From: Hypomyces perniciosus
Lineage: Eukaryota > Ascomycota > Sordariomycetes > Hypocreales > Hypocreaceae
Direction: 5' to 3'
NCBI GenBank assembly: GCA_008477525.1
Contig: SPDT01000002.1
Location: 2,728,001 to 2,792,000 of the forward strand
Length of the DNA stretch: 64,000 bases
In this document: positions 9,643 to 21,213 of the stretch, piece after piece
Numbering within the stretch: the first letter of the stretch is position 1
Layout: the number at the start of each line of letters is the position of its first letter
Translations under genes and position numbers: made by a program
Notes under the pieces: generated by a model
The model's database searches: none
Seen by the model: the letters and a program-made list of their open reading frames with translations, nothing else
What the model was told of the DNA's origin: nothing

Positions 9643-12600
9643 CTATGAATCGACGTAATTTAGCAGTTTGTTAAAGTCCTGCTCATCAAGATCGTCCCTC
9701 ACTGGCCTCCCCAGAGCTTCCAATCCGGTAAAGGCTTCCTGGTAAAACTCGTTGGCTTCATCCTTGCGTCCCTGCTCTTCCAACAGCTTTCCTATGCGCC
9801 ATGCAGACCGAGCTTCGCCGCCCTTGCTGAATTTCCCAATGAGACCCAGGTTTCCGTACATCCTTTTGCTTTCCTTGAGCAAGTCGCTGATATACCATGT
9901 TAGCCATGACAAACTGGCTGGTGCAATTCTGATTCAAGATAAAAAGGCAAGTGAACATTTGAATGTGGCTTGGTTACTTACAGAGCATCGTCATTCTTGC
10001 CAATCAGCGACATAAGCACAGCAGCTCGGTAACATGAGGCAGCCGTTTGGATATGATCGCCCAACACCTTTTTCCGAATGTCGAAGCTACGCAGTTGCTC
10101 GCTGAGGGCTTCGTCGATCTGTCCACGAGCCGTGAGAATGTTTCCGCGATTGAAGTGTATGCTTTAATATCCATGTTAGCTATGAAGAAAGGATGTAGAA
10201 AACAGTAGCACAAAAAGGCTCTTACTATCCACTCAGCTGCGAATAGACTGGGATCACGTCAGCTGTGAGGTTAGTCGACGTCTCAATGGCCTTCCATGCC
10301 TTGTCAAGCTGGCCCGTTTCTAGGTACGCTAAACTCAAGAGGTCGTAAATAGAGGATCGAAGTCTCACGGGGATGTGTGCCAGAATTCCGGCAGCTTCCT
10401 TTCTCGCCCTCGGCTCGTTGAAGTCGATCAAGTCCTGCCACCGGCGTTCATTGATCAACGTGAGGGCCAGGTTGCCCTGAACCGCCACGGTATTGACATC
10501 GAGATCCCCAAGATATTGGAGACGCACGGCCTCGGCTTGGGTGAACCAGTGTCTGGCTTCTTCTTGTTCCTGATGCTGTAGGGCGATGAGACCCCTTGAG
10601 TTTTGCAGATAAGAGAGCTGAATCTGCCCATCTCGGGTGGACACATCACAGTACGATTCGGTATTCTTGATGAGTTCCAGTGATTTGGCCATGGAGCCAG
10701 TTTCAAGTAGATATCTGCGTCCAAAATTAGCCAAGTATGTCACAGTACATTATTACCCCTGCATCGACACACCTAGCGCAGTTGAAGGAAAGTATCCAGA
10801 GTTTCTCGTTTGAATCGGGTACAAGTTTCCATTCCTTGATCGCCTTGTGTAGATGCAGGATATGGGGCGCGTATAGGGCGCAAGTGCTCCAGTGAGCGAA
10901 GAGAGTATCTGAAGTCGCCTGGCTTTGTGGGTGCTTGGCGAGGTACAAGTCTATGATTGCGTTGAGAAGCCTCCTTCGAACCTCCTGGCTTGCCGTCTGT
11001 AAGCTAACTGACTGTACGACACGGTGGATTACATAGCTGTTCTGGCCTTGGAACTTTTCGATCAGGCCATACCTCACCAGGGCCCGAACACTCTGCATAT
11101 ACCTTCGCCATATTAGTTCATTAGTTGCTAACCAGCTCAAATAGTTACTCACCGGATCTTAGTGGGTGCTGAAGAGAAGAGTTCTGAAAACATCCCGCCT
11201 ATGCAGGCATCTCGCAGAGATTTTGTGATAATTTCCGGGATCTTATCTGGATCCATTAGAGAGAACATGAGCAGTAGTATCTTTGCAGTTGAATCTAGAG
11301 CTGTTATAGAAACTGCCCATGCAGAGGAGAGGTTGTGTGGGTATCCTAAACTCGAGGCACTTTCTTTGTCCGCGAAAAGCGCCCACTCCTCTTCCTTGTC
11401 TCGAAGAGATGTCAGGAGGTCATCAATCCCACATCCAGTCTCTCGGATGAAGCCTCCCATCTGCTTCAGAGCAAGGACCAATCCCCCCAATTTTTCACTC
11501 AAAGCTTCAGCAGCCTCTCGAGCTTTCTTGTCGTTATGGAACCTTTTGGGGAGCTGCGTGAGCACAAAAGCACCCCCTTCACGAGCACTGAAACTAGAAA
11601 TTCTCAGTTCATCAAAGTCGATGTTGAGGCCATGAGAGCAGTCAGGGTTACGGCTCGTGATGACGTATGCGCCAACACCTCCCCCGGGTATGTAATCGTG
11701 CAAGTCCTGGGGCCTCTCGACGTTATCGAATACTAAAAGCCAGGGTTCGGCTGGATGGAATATCAGCAAGTTTTGGTCTTTGGACATACGGCCTTGGGCT
11801 AAAATCAGGGTAAAGCTCACTCGTCTTTTCCAACCAAGTCTTCACAGCGTCTCGATCGGCTTTCTTGTTTGCGTTTTCTTCATGAAGTCCGAGATCAGCT
11901 GCAGCTTGCATGAAGCCTTCGGAAAGCTTGTTCTCATCATCGGCTGCGAACCACAAAATGACCTTCCGCCGAGACTTCTCTTTGTATGCAAGTTCCAAAG
12001 CAATGGAGGTCTTGCCTACTCCTCCGCACCCATGCAGAGCAACGCCTTTTGAGCTGTTGGAATTAGCAACTGGGTCGATTGAATTTATGCACAATTGAAG
12101 TTCGTTTTCTCTTCCGAAGAGTCCTGCGTTCTTAGCGAAGGGAATGGAGTAGCAAGGTAATGTTACTGCCATAGTCGCAGGTCTTTGTATAGTCAAGAGT
12201 TTTCGGATTTCCTCGTGCCTAGTCTTGTCCAACGTCCACTTGGCTAAGTTGGCTTCTAACTCGAAGTTTCTGCTCTGAAGTTGAATGCGCTCAACGTGCT
12301 CCTGAAGGGAGGCGTTGTAATTTCGCCACAGGGAGGAGAACCAGTTCTCTGAATGCGCCAAGTTAGCACCCAACCTTCTATAGAATGGTGGTACACTCAC
12401 GAACTGGGTGTTTTCGTAGAATCTTGATGGTCAAAAAACAGAACTTGACAACTTCCTCGTATACTTTCGCTGAAGCTTTGTCCAACTGCGGCGTGTGAGG
12501 CAGACAAGCTTGATAGGACTCCATTTGGGGTAAGATTTGTCCAATGTTAGACAGGCCTGAAGCTATTTTGTCGATAGCATCTTTGAATCGAAAAGATAGC

Positions 12601-13115
12601 TGTGTTGCAGTCAGCCAAAGCTCTCCCTCCCATGCTCATACCCAAACGTCACCTACCTCAAGAACCAGTTTGATCCCACCCCAACAAAGAGATGCAATAT
12701 CAGGATTGGTATTTATAGACGTATCTATGACCTTTGTAAAGGACGAGAGATTTTTCAGAAATGGATCGATAAGCTGGAGCGCTTTTGTTGTCTTCTTTTT
12801 CTCATGTTTCTTCTTCAGAGCCTCGATCGCATGAATGAGCTGGTCATAGGTACGGACTTGCACCACCATTTCCAACTCTTTTGGGGTGAGCTGCGACTTG
12901 CAGTCCTCAAAAGTGGTTTTCCAGATAGTTGAGACGACTTGGCGTCCTCCCTGTACATCGCCCTCCGTATTGTTTATTCCTTGTTCACCCGGCGCTGGGG
13001 TTTGTGCTGTTGCTGAGTTGGCCACGTTTTGTTGGGTCATCATATCTCCAGTTCGATGCCATGCAACATGCCACAATGTGACATCATCACTGCCACGAGG
13101 TTGGGCTTGTGACAA
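9643..13115 (-). CDS. NLR-like STAND protein: DUF7708-type N-terminus, NB-ARC, TPR
   Basis: Signal-transduction ATPase of the fungal NLR type, roughly 1,000 residues in eight exons; the junctions I checked keep the frame open. Exons 1-2 (about 13115-12400) carry an N-terminal helical region with IASLCWGGIKLVLE and FRFKDAIDKIASGL, matching the DUF7708-type domain at the head of fungal STAND proteins. The NB-ARC domain follows: GRENELQLC, Walker A GCGGVGKTS (about 12004-12036), Walker B WLLVFDNVE, and GLVLALKQMGG as the GLPLAL-type motif. After a winged-helix-like stretch (VIHRVVQSV), the C-terminal third has TPR-like helices (RHWFTQAEAVRLQYLG, EEQGRKDEANEFYQEA). Such proteins work in heterokaryon incompatibility or innate recognition. 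It shares a 370-bp promoter with the oxygenase at 13486. All ATPase motifs look intact. Confidence 0.85.
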
Positions 13116-13485
13116 AGAATCATGGGTAAATTTTGCGGGGAAGACCGTAAATAAGTTAGATTGACATTGCTACACGAAGGCTGCTTGGAAACACCACATT
13201 TCAGAAGTCTCTCCTTGTCTACACCTCAGCAGCCCCCTGTCTGGGCGGCCTCGATAAGGCTGTGTTGTAATTGGCTAGATGTAGCGTCATTAGATTCCTC
13301 TTCATGTTGTCCAACCATACTGGCCCAGCCTACTAGGCGCCCATGTTCCAGACCGGACTGCCCCTCAGCCTCAGTTGTCATGTCATGACCAAGCGAGCCT
13401 ACTTGTTTGAGTACTTAACTGTGCACTTGGCCCTCCAGGACTTATATGCTCAGGGGCTTGGAAGTCAGCAAGCATCCATAGCAAG
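13116..13485. other. divergent promoter, NLR-like gene and CmcJ-like oxygenase
   Basis: A 370-bp spacer between two divergent starts, so the genes could be co-regulated. Small open frames in it show no motifs. No recognised factor site was seen. Confidence 0.5.
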
Positions 13486-14613
13486 ATGGGGATCGACGAT
13501 CAAGTTCTCACAACGCTGTACTACCTCAAGCCGGATCCGAAATGGACTCTGGAGAAACCGTTCACATTATTTGTGGACGTGAGCACCGTTGAAGGAGCAC
13601 AGAATACAAACATTGTGAAAGACTCCGTCTCGGATATCGCCATTCACAACGCGCGTCCAATGCTGGATAGTCTTACACTTGACAGCAATGGATTTGAGGC
13701 CATTCACCTGAGACCCAATGACCAGCCAGAATGCTTCGAGGACCCCCGTTGGGTCGAAGAGCACTACTACCCTTATATGTGCGATTTCTTAAAGAAGCAT
13801 CTCGGAGCCAAGGAAGTGCGGGTTTACGAACACAAAGTGAGCTCATTTATGCCCTCTACTTCTGCCTTCACCCGCTTTCTTAGGTTGACTGTTGTGCTAA
13901 TCTGAATAGTTGCGCTACCGACATCCAGGTTTCGGTGACACCAGCCTTCGAGGACACGCAGACTACGATCCTCCAATACCTCATGTCCATGCAGGTAAGG
14001 TCTACTGGACGAGAGCAGCGAGCGCAAAAGGGTTGTGGTGTGACGTGCTAAGAACGCCCTGGCAGACATGACTCCCGCTTATGGGAGGCGGTTGTTCGCG
14101 GAGAAGTGGCCCGAGGCTCGTGATGCACCTCGGTGTCAGTTGGTCAAGTGAGCTTTCCCACTTGTCTTCCATCTGATTCACGGGATGCTGAGTTTTGACG
14201 GCGGCAGTGTTTGGCGGCCTTTGGTGGACCGTGTCACCGAATGGCCCCTCGCCCTTTGTGACTACACATCTGTAGATGAGAAGGACTTGCGTGCCACAGA
14301 CCAGGTCAAACGATTGAAAGGATCCAAGGTCTCTGACAATGCGTTTGTGGAGATAGAGAGCTATGTTGGTCATTACAACAAGCAGCACCGCTGGTATTAT
14401 CTGAAAGATCAGGCCTTTGATGAGGGATGGCTCATCAAGCTCTATGATTCCAGATTAGATACGGCTCACAGTAAGTCATCCGTCTGCGATGTCGAGTTCG
14501 AATATGGCTCTCATTGACTCGTTTGTGTAGGCATCTTGCACACCTCCTTTAATATTGGAGAGGGGCACTTGGCACGACGCAGTTGTGAAATGAGATTTCT
14601 TGTTGTATACTGA
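13486..14613 (+). CDS. CmcJ/AsaB-family oxygenase-like protein
   Basis: Belongs to the fungal family related to cephamycin CmcJ and AsaB/NvfI-type hydroxylase/desaturases, usually a non-haem iron fold. The start is MGIDDQVLTTLYYL. Introns lie at about 13837-13908, 13995-14065, 14150-14209 and 14471-14530. With the acceptor at 14065 the protein reads HVHADMTPAYGRRLF, giving HxD as candidate metal ligands. Further family marks are the early NARPMLDSLTLDSNGF, LRYRHPGF, NVWRPLVDRVTEWPLALCD, RWYYLKDQ and the ending CEMRFLVVY. The stop at 14611-14613 comes after the last exon, so the gene appears whole (about 290 residues). The substrate is unknown; relatives occur in toxin, alkaloid and meroterpenoid clusters, but no core biosynthetic enzyme is nearby. 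It is divergent from the NLR-like gene. Confidence 0.8.
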
Positions 14614-14946
14614 GGGGGCTCTAGCTTTTAAATTAACACTGGGATTAAACGGTATACTTTCTGCTGAGCACTGCGTATCTATCTTGTCTATCACGTATAA
14701 GAGCTTGTAGTTCTAGGTAATCGTGCTATTCCGTTACCAAGTGAATGTCAATTTATTGCAAGCTAACTGCTTTACATAGTGTCGGATTCGGTTATCCGTT
14801 GCAGACCGTACAATCTCCGATGTCCTGAAATCTCACCACACACAAGATGCCGAAGGCGTGTAGCACTATGCCTGTTGTAAGCTCTTGAGTACCCATCTAG
14901 AGCAGAGTTCGATCAGACACAGCAACTTACGTTCCATGGTCAAACT
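14614..14946. other. intergenic
   Basis: Downstream region of the oxygenase and of a doubtful small gene on the other strand. Nothing further is supported. Confidence 0.5.
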
Positions 14947-15219
14947 CTAGCCGCTAGAGTTCATGAAGACGATGCCAATCTTGGTTTCGACAGCGCAAGC
15001 CTTGGTGCTGCCCAAGACATGGGGCTCTCGCGAGCACGCATTGCTTCCGGGGCACATCTTCACTTCGGGCTCTTCCACTGGGGTAGCCACACTCGAACCG
15101 ATGTAGTCGTCAGACTGTTCGACTAGCTGCTGGAGGTAATCCTTCCATGGCTGCGTGAATTGGGTGGCCATTGATGCGGATTCTTCTGGTGAATGTGGGA
15201 AACAAGTATTGTTGTTCAA
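14947..15219 (-). CDS. small hypothetical protein (doubtful)
   Basis: Open frame of 90 codons; the more likely start is MATQFTQPWKDYLQQL, giving about 74 residues. It has an amphipathic opening, an acidic middle and four cysteines in the second half. There is no signal peptide and no family I recognise. It could be an exon of a longer gene or chance. It sits between the CmcJ-like oxygenase and the second SDR. Confidence 0.3.
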   Translation of the reverse strand: MNNNTCFPHSPEESASMATQFTQPWKDYLQQLVEQSDDYIGSSVATPVEEPEVKMCPGSNACSREPHVLGSTKACAVETKIGIVFMNSSG

Positions 15220-16055
15220 GGTTACAAAAGTAAATGAGCTATGGTTAACGAGTAACTAAAAAGCTATGAGTGGGTTGGAGGACAGTTTTGTTTTAACCTC
15301 GTGAGAGCCTCAAAGACTCTACTCCGCACGATCTAGGGCAACCGAGGAGCGGGAATTGAGGCTCTGCACGGCCATGGCTTGGACAAGGCAATCATCTGAC
15401 CTCGTCCCAACACGAAGTTGACACAATCACAAGCCACTGGAGACATTTGGTGACTTGTTACCCAATGATTTGCACACGTTTAAACGACGTTCTCTTGGCT
15501 TATCTCCACGAAATATCGATCTGATACGTGAGTGGATAAGAGATGAGCCTTGTGCTACCGTCTGGCTTGACGATGCCTCACCGAGAACTAGCGCAACGCA
15601 ACATTGCTCGGGCCAAGAAAATCTAACAAACGAATCGACCACTGGATTTAGGATACGGTTAGCTCCATTAATACGTGATACATGTCCCCTTGCCAAGATG
15701 TCTTTTGCTGTCAACATCCCACAACAAAGCTGGATGTCCCCATATTATGCAACTCGTTATAGGACAACAACCCCGCTCAATAGCACTGCAATTATTGCTC
15801 AACCAATTTAATTTTGTATGTACATTTAGTTGTACAAACTCGAACTATTGGAATATTGCATATGACTATCACATTTATCATTTTCGGTGAGGGTCCTGGC
15901 CAAAATCTGAGGCTGGCCACATTGAATATTGGCCTAATTCACCCATGGCTACAAAGTACATAATCTAAGTATGTTGGTACGTGCCACTTGCAATGCCTCA
16001 AGCCTCGTTCAAGACCTCCCACGAGCACGAACTGGCAAATAGTCTACAAAGTACA
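15220..16055. other. intergenic
   Basis: About 0.8 kb holding short overlapping frames without motifs. It includes the presumed promoter of the SDR at 16056. Nothing else is supported. Confidence 0.5.
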
Positions 16056-16808
16056 ATGTCTGTACCGACAGCTAAGACTTGCATCGTTTTAATCACTGGG
16101 GCGAATCAGGGTATCGGATATGAACTGGCTAGGAAACTTGCCCAGGAATATCCCGACTGTCACGTCCTGATGGGATATAGGAGCCAGGTACGGGGTGAAG
16201 AGGCGGCTGCCACGTTGCAAAAACAGGGTTTGAGCGTCGAGGCTCTCTATCTAGATGTCACGGCAGATGACTCAATCTCCAAGGCTGCAGGCTATGTTGA
16301 AACGACATTTGGACGGCTGGATGTCCTCGTCAATAACGCTGGTATTGGCAATGACGCACGGCTCGAGGAACCAGGCATCTCGGTCCGCGAAGTGTACAGA
16401 GAGCTGTTCGACACCAACTTGTTCGGGGCGGCTCAAGTGACCGAGGCCTTCACCCCGCTTCTCGAGAAATCTCCTACTGGCGCTCGCCTTGTGTTTACTT
16501 CCTCCAGGATTGGCTCATTAGCCCAGAGGACCGACGCCAACGACCACTATTACGCGGCCATGTTGCCCGTGTACCGCACCAGCAAAGCTGCCCTCAACAT
16601 GCTCTGCTTGCACTACGCTGCCAAATACAAAGATGCCGGCTGGAAAGTCAACGCGGTTGATCCAGGTCACGTAGCCACCAATCTCAACAGGTTCAGGGGC
16701 CCCAACCCCGTCGAGACTGGTGCAATACAGTTGGCCCGGATGGCGATGTTGGGATCTGACGGTCCCACAGGGACATTCTCTAACAAAGAAGGTATTCTGC
16801 CTTGGTAG
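16056..16808 (+). CDS. short-chain dehydrogenase/reductase (carbonyl-reductase-like)
   Basis: Single-exon SDR of about 250 residues from MSVPTAKTC; an upstream in-frame ATG at 15981 would add a non-conserved leader, so 16056 is preferred. The cofactor loop is TGANQGIG, followed by MGYRSQ at the end of beta-2 (suggesting NADPH use), LDVTADD, and NNAGIGND. The catalytic Ser is in FTSSRIGS, and YRTSK gives the YxxxK active site. The end, GPTGTFSNKEGILPW, closely follows the C-terminus of carbonyl-reductase/C-factor-like SDRs. The substrate is unknown. Adjacent DNA is repeat-rich and no pathway partner is evident. Confidence 0.9.
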   Translation: MSVPTAKTCIVLITGANQGIGYELARKLAQEYPDCHVLMGYRSQVRGEEAAATLQKQGLSVEALYLDVTADDSISKAAGYVETTFGRLDVLVNNAGIGNDARLEEPGISVREVYRELFDTNLFGAAQVTEAFTPLLEKSPTGARLVFTSSRIGSLAQRTDANDHYYAAMLPVYRTSKAALNMLCLHYAAKYKDAGWKVNAVDPGHVATNLNRFRGPNPVETGAIQLARMAMLGSDGPTGTFSNKEGILPW

Positions 16809-17106
16809 GTAGGCCTTGATGAGCCTTCTGGGTAGCTGAATAGGCGGTTTGGTGATGGAAACGGAGTACGAAGTATAGAACTCATGATGATGTATTTATG
16901 TCCATTCATGTTTATGCTGCGCTTTGGGGGGCTTGGCGGCCCGTTAGCCGCTAGACCCCGCTAACCGTTGTATGTACTAGTACGGAGTACTAGCTACTCG
17001 GTACCTAGTAGCTAGCACTAGTACTGGTACTAGTAGTAGTATACAAGTATGGAATAATCTGTATCTACTCCGTACACAGTACGGAATATGTCTCATTGCC
17101 TTTTTT

Positions 17107-17178
<72 letters not shown>

Positions 17179-17631
17179 TTCTCTCATCTTCTTTTTTGGT
17201 TTAATGCATTTCAATTCACTTAGGTAATACGGAGTATATGGTAGCCTACCTTCATCTTTACCAAGAAAACAGCTTTGTTAGACTAGGTACCATCGGGAGG
17301 TACTTGGACACTCGCACCACTACCTTTCTAGGTTAGTACTACTGCAGTATCTACAAAGGATGTATGCACATACCTAGTAGGTTCTTTCAGGCCACCACGG
17401 CTGTATTTAGATACTACTTACTACCTACCTGTACGAAGTACTTCGTACTACTACTACTACTACTACAAAGAAAGTCTTTGTGTGGTTGTATGTGGTGAAC
17501 ACACGAGTAGGTACTTTGTACGGAGTACTTGCACATAAAATGGCCTCGGGCAACGAAAGGCCTACGAACCCTTCCCTTTCCACGTTCCCCCATTTTGTTC
17601 TGCAAACCCCGATCAACTGCCCTCTCTTATA
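16809..17631. other. microsatellite-rich intergenic region
   Basis: Dense simple sequence: CTAG/TAC-rich DNA at 16970-17050, a TTTC array at 17101-17180, and TAC repeats at about 17443-17465. It has several TACGGAGTA/TACGAAGTA nonamers, including an overlapping inverted pair at 17432-17447. It includes the amidase promoter. No gene is seen. Confidence 0.7.
17101..17180 (+). repeat. (TTTC)n microsatellite
   Basis: About eighteen uninterrupted tetranucleotide units, CTTT/TTTC, giving a pure pyrimidine strand. Such tracts can form triplex DNA and are length-variable. It lies between the SDR and the amidase, roughly 450-530 bp upstream of the latter. Confidence 0.95.
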
Positions 17632-19514
17632 ATGGCATCATCATGGCCTGGGAAGAACTGGTTACGCTGGAGTCTACTTGTGCCCCCTCTACTCTTTTGT
17701 TTGACATATGTCCGGAATCCCTGTGAGTCTTTTATTCATTCAGTTTGCGCTGCTTCGCAGTTGGGCTGATTGGCTTCAGATTCTTTGGCCAGTTCGATTC
17801 GCGACCAGTCTCTCGACGACTTACGCAACCTCTTAAACCACGGGACTCTGACATCTGAGATTCTGGTGAAAACCTATCTGGCCAGGATCGCCGAAGTGAA
17901 CCCGACGTTTCATGCCGTCGTCGAATTGAACCACAATGCTCTCAAGGACGCAAAGGACCTTGACCGAGAGCGAAAGGAGAAGCGAGTCCGCAGCAAACTG
18001 CACGGCATCCCGATTTTGGTCAAAGATTCCATCAGCGTCCATGGCATGGAAAATACAGCAGGCTCGTACTGTCTGGCTGGCTCCAAGACTGCGAAAGAGT
18101 CGTCTGTCATCACCCGACTTCGAGCTGCCGGTGCCATCATTCTAGGCAAGGCAAACATGTCTCAATGGGGCAACGGTCGTTCGTCATCCAAGACATCATC
18201 CAACGGCTGGAGCGCTATGGGTAACCAAACCTACGGTGTCTATCATTCTCACCAGGATCCCTGCGGAAGTAGCAGCGGATCAGGAGTGGCCATTGCACTT
18301 GGACTCGCCGCTGCTGCAGTTGGCGTTGAGGTGAGCCCGATAACCCCAGCCCTCATCGATTCTTCGCTGAACTTCCTCTCCCTCAGACTGTTGGAAGCAT
18401 CACTTGCCCTGCAATGAGAAGCAACTTGGTCAGCATCAAGACAACAAGCGGCCTTGTCGCTCGTGACAACGTCATCGTCACCAAGCTGCGAGGATCCGTC
18501 GGCCCAATGACACACACAGTCAAGGACGCAGCCATCATGCTGTCGGTCATGGCTGGTTCGAATGCCGATGATCCACAAAGCGAAAGAATACCATTTGAGA
18601 CCATTCCCGAATACGAACAATCGTGTAAAAAGGATGCTCTCTCTGGGAGTCGTCTGGCTATTCCGCGCAACGCTCTGCTTAACCCCATCGCCAAAGACAT
18701 GCATGTGGCTCCGGTCATGCAGGCATTCGATGCCACTATCAAGCAGTTAATGAGGGCTGGAGCATTAGTCATTGACCAGGCCAACTACACTGCATATGAC
18801 GAGACCAACGGTGAAGATGCGCCGCAACAGATTGTTGGTCCCGCAGAGTATAAGCACGACACGATGGCTTACTTCCGCAACTTGGAGGTTAACCCGAGAA
18901 ACATCCAAACCTTGGAAGACCTCATTTCTTGCACAAAAGAGCTTCCTGCGGAGGAGTACCCATCCCGTGATGTGACTGCTTGGGATGTGGCCAAAAACGC
19001 ACACGACCTTGACTCGCCCAAAGTTGTCGCTGCTTTGGAGCGAATGAGGTATCTCGGTGGTCCTGGGGGCATTGATGGTGTTCTAGATCGCGCGAATGCT
19101 GATGCCATCATATTCCCGTCCATATGCTCTTCCGACGTCCCGGGACTAGTTGGATATCCTGTGATCTGCGTCCCCCTCGGATTTATGCCTAAGGATACAC
19201 CAATCAAGATGAACCCGCGAGGAAATCTCGTCGAAGAGGGACCAGGCATTCCGTAAGCAGATTTTTCACATCACTCTCATTTAATCACCCCTTCCCAGTA
19301 GCTGACGCTGATTGCCTCTTCCTACAGATTTGGTCTGAGCTTTATTGGTCGACCGTTCTCGGAGCAAAAGTTGATTGAACTGGCGTACTCGTTTGAACAA
19401 CTCACTCGGGTCGCATCACAAGGAAGGCCACTTGTTTTACCAAAGAAGGACCTCGTGGATATGGTTGGTGTGTCGTGGATTTTGAGACGAATTTTCCCCA
19501 GAAGGGAGCTGTAG
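17632..19514 (+). CDS. amidase (amidase-signature family) with N-terminal membrane anchor
   Basis: Serine amidohydrolase that would cleave carboxamides. Four exons; introns at about 17723-17779, 18331-18387 and 19253-19327. The product is about 565 residues. The ATG at 17632 starts an N-terminal hydrophobic segment, WLRWSLLVPPLLFCLTY, that would act as signal or anchor, so the enzyme is probably secretory or membrane-bound. The catalytic core shows GIPILVKDSI (Lys of the Ser-cisSer-Lys triad), DPCGSSSGSGVAIALG (the Gly/Ser-rich signature with the cis-Ser) and, just across intron 2, TVGSITCPA with the nucleophilic Ser. The C-terminal half keeps the family pattern GLVGYPVICVPLGF. The physiological substrate is unknown. 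Confidence 0.9.
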
Positions 19515-21213
19515 CCCACGCGATGCTTGATAGATTAGCGAATTGCTACTGCTGGTGGACGCTGAGCCATGTAATAGAGCAGGGTTCTTTATGCTATAAC
19601 GTTGGATCAGATATACAGTGATATTGGTGCTTTGTATGGGATGCTCGACTAGCAAGACTCTGGATTAGTACCTAATCTAGAGAACGCATCGCCTCGCATT
19701 TTCCATCCTTATCGCAAGTGCCCACACAGGTTAGAGGACAGTCTTTGCCTGACAAGCGCTTTGAGCCACATAGAAGATTCAGTGATCTACTTGGAGAGCC
19801 TCAAAGTGGCAGGGTGACTTATATCTGGAGAGAAATGGACAGTATAGATGAAATATCCTCGAAACCGTTTGTGACAACTCGACTCTCTGTGTGTATATGC
19901 AGTATGCTATACAGCCTATGTATGATCCCCAGACAAACTTGTTTTGAATCCAGATCTGCCCAACACTATAGGCAGGAATCGCGCAGGTGTCTGTGCTGTT
20001 GTTAATATCCGGGAATAGCATAATAACTAAGGCTATTAAAGCCGTGAGGCTTTCAATGACTCACATGTGCCAGAATGAGTCCAAGTCTCAGTGACTGAGA
20101 TACCAGCAGAAAGGGTAAGAACGTCCTTGATGATGTTCCAATCTAGACTGTGTCATAGAATGTCAGTAATTGGGGTACAGAAAATGGAAAAGCGTAGTAC
20201 GAGTAATGAAACAACCAACCAACAACCATCGCCCACAAAATTAAGAGCGATAACTATGACTGGATTTGGGGGAACTATGGGGAAGGCGAGATCCAGAATA
20301 CGAAGTGTGGGTATCTAGTTGGATATACCGGCGATACTCGTATTACTTGTACATAAACACCGAATCCGGAAGCAATGCCGATCCCCTGGGAGGATCTCCT
20401 ATCGCCACCTATGATACATGTAAAGCTGTGCAGTAAAATAGCACTGGTAGATTTCGCCGATTTGCTAAAGCTCTGTCCTATACGAGGGACCCCATGGCAT
20501 CTTAAAAACCAAGGGGCAAGGAACTTTTGCAACCCTACTGTAGGTTTTGAACTAACGGAGGTATTGCCTTTTTCTCTGAGCCGTCATGGGTTCCTCAAGC
20601 AATAGGACTTGGTATACCTATTAAATCCGGAGTCTTGCTAGTCAGAGCATCCCATATAAAGCACTAATATCTATATATCTAATATAGTAGTATTATAATA
20701 TTATAGTAGTATAAAGTATCCATCCTTCTCCATTATATACCTAGCGCAGCGTTAATAATAGTAGGTGGATTATAAGCTACATTATCTTGACCAGATTGCG
20801 AGACTTATTGGCATTTAGTACTTGGTATTGCTGCTTGCATTGCACAGGTCCCTTTTTTTATAGAACAGCGCAAGGCCAGCTGTGTATTCATTTTCTATTA
20901 CCTGCGTAGAGGTGAAGATTATTTGGTCGTGGCGCACTTAAAGTTAACTGCTTGCGCTACGTGATATAGAGTTGAGCAACCTTAATGTAAACCACCAAGC
21001 TTTCTCATTGTTTTTCAACTTTCATTCCCAGAACTTTATTTGGATTCGGAAAGGCTGAGCTTATTTTAAATAAATTTCTGATAAATAAATTTCATCAATC
21101 CTCTGGGAAGTCTCTCAACTTTCTTCCACAGCATCCTGCTACTTCACGACGTGTGAGTGCAGGAACATGTTATCCAGGGCTAGGCACCACAATCACATAA
21201 TAACTTGGCAAAA
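19515..21213. other. AT-rich intergenic region
   Basis: About 1.7 kb without a supportable gene. A strongly AT-rich core at about 20640-20770 is made of TATAGTA/ATAATAT words. Short frames here have no motifs. The composition would fit decayed or RIP-affected DNA, but no element family is recognisable. Confidence 0.55.

Noticed and set aside
13486..19514. Secondary-metabolite gene cluster (CmcJ-like oxygenase, SDR, amidase)
   Set aside because: No core biosynthetic enzyme, transporter or cluster regulator nearby; spacing is wide and the genes are unrelated in orientation.
20640..20770. AT-rich block as a transposon or RIP relic
   Set aside because: Composition alone; no terminal repeats, target-site duplication or coding remnants were seen.
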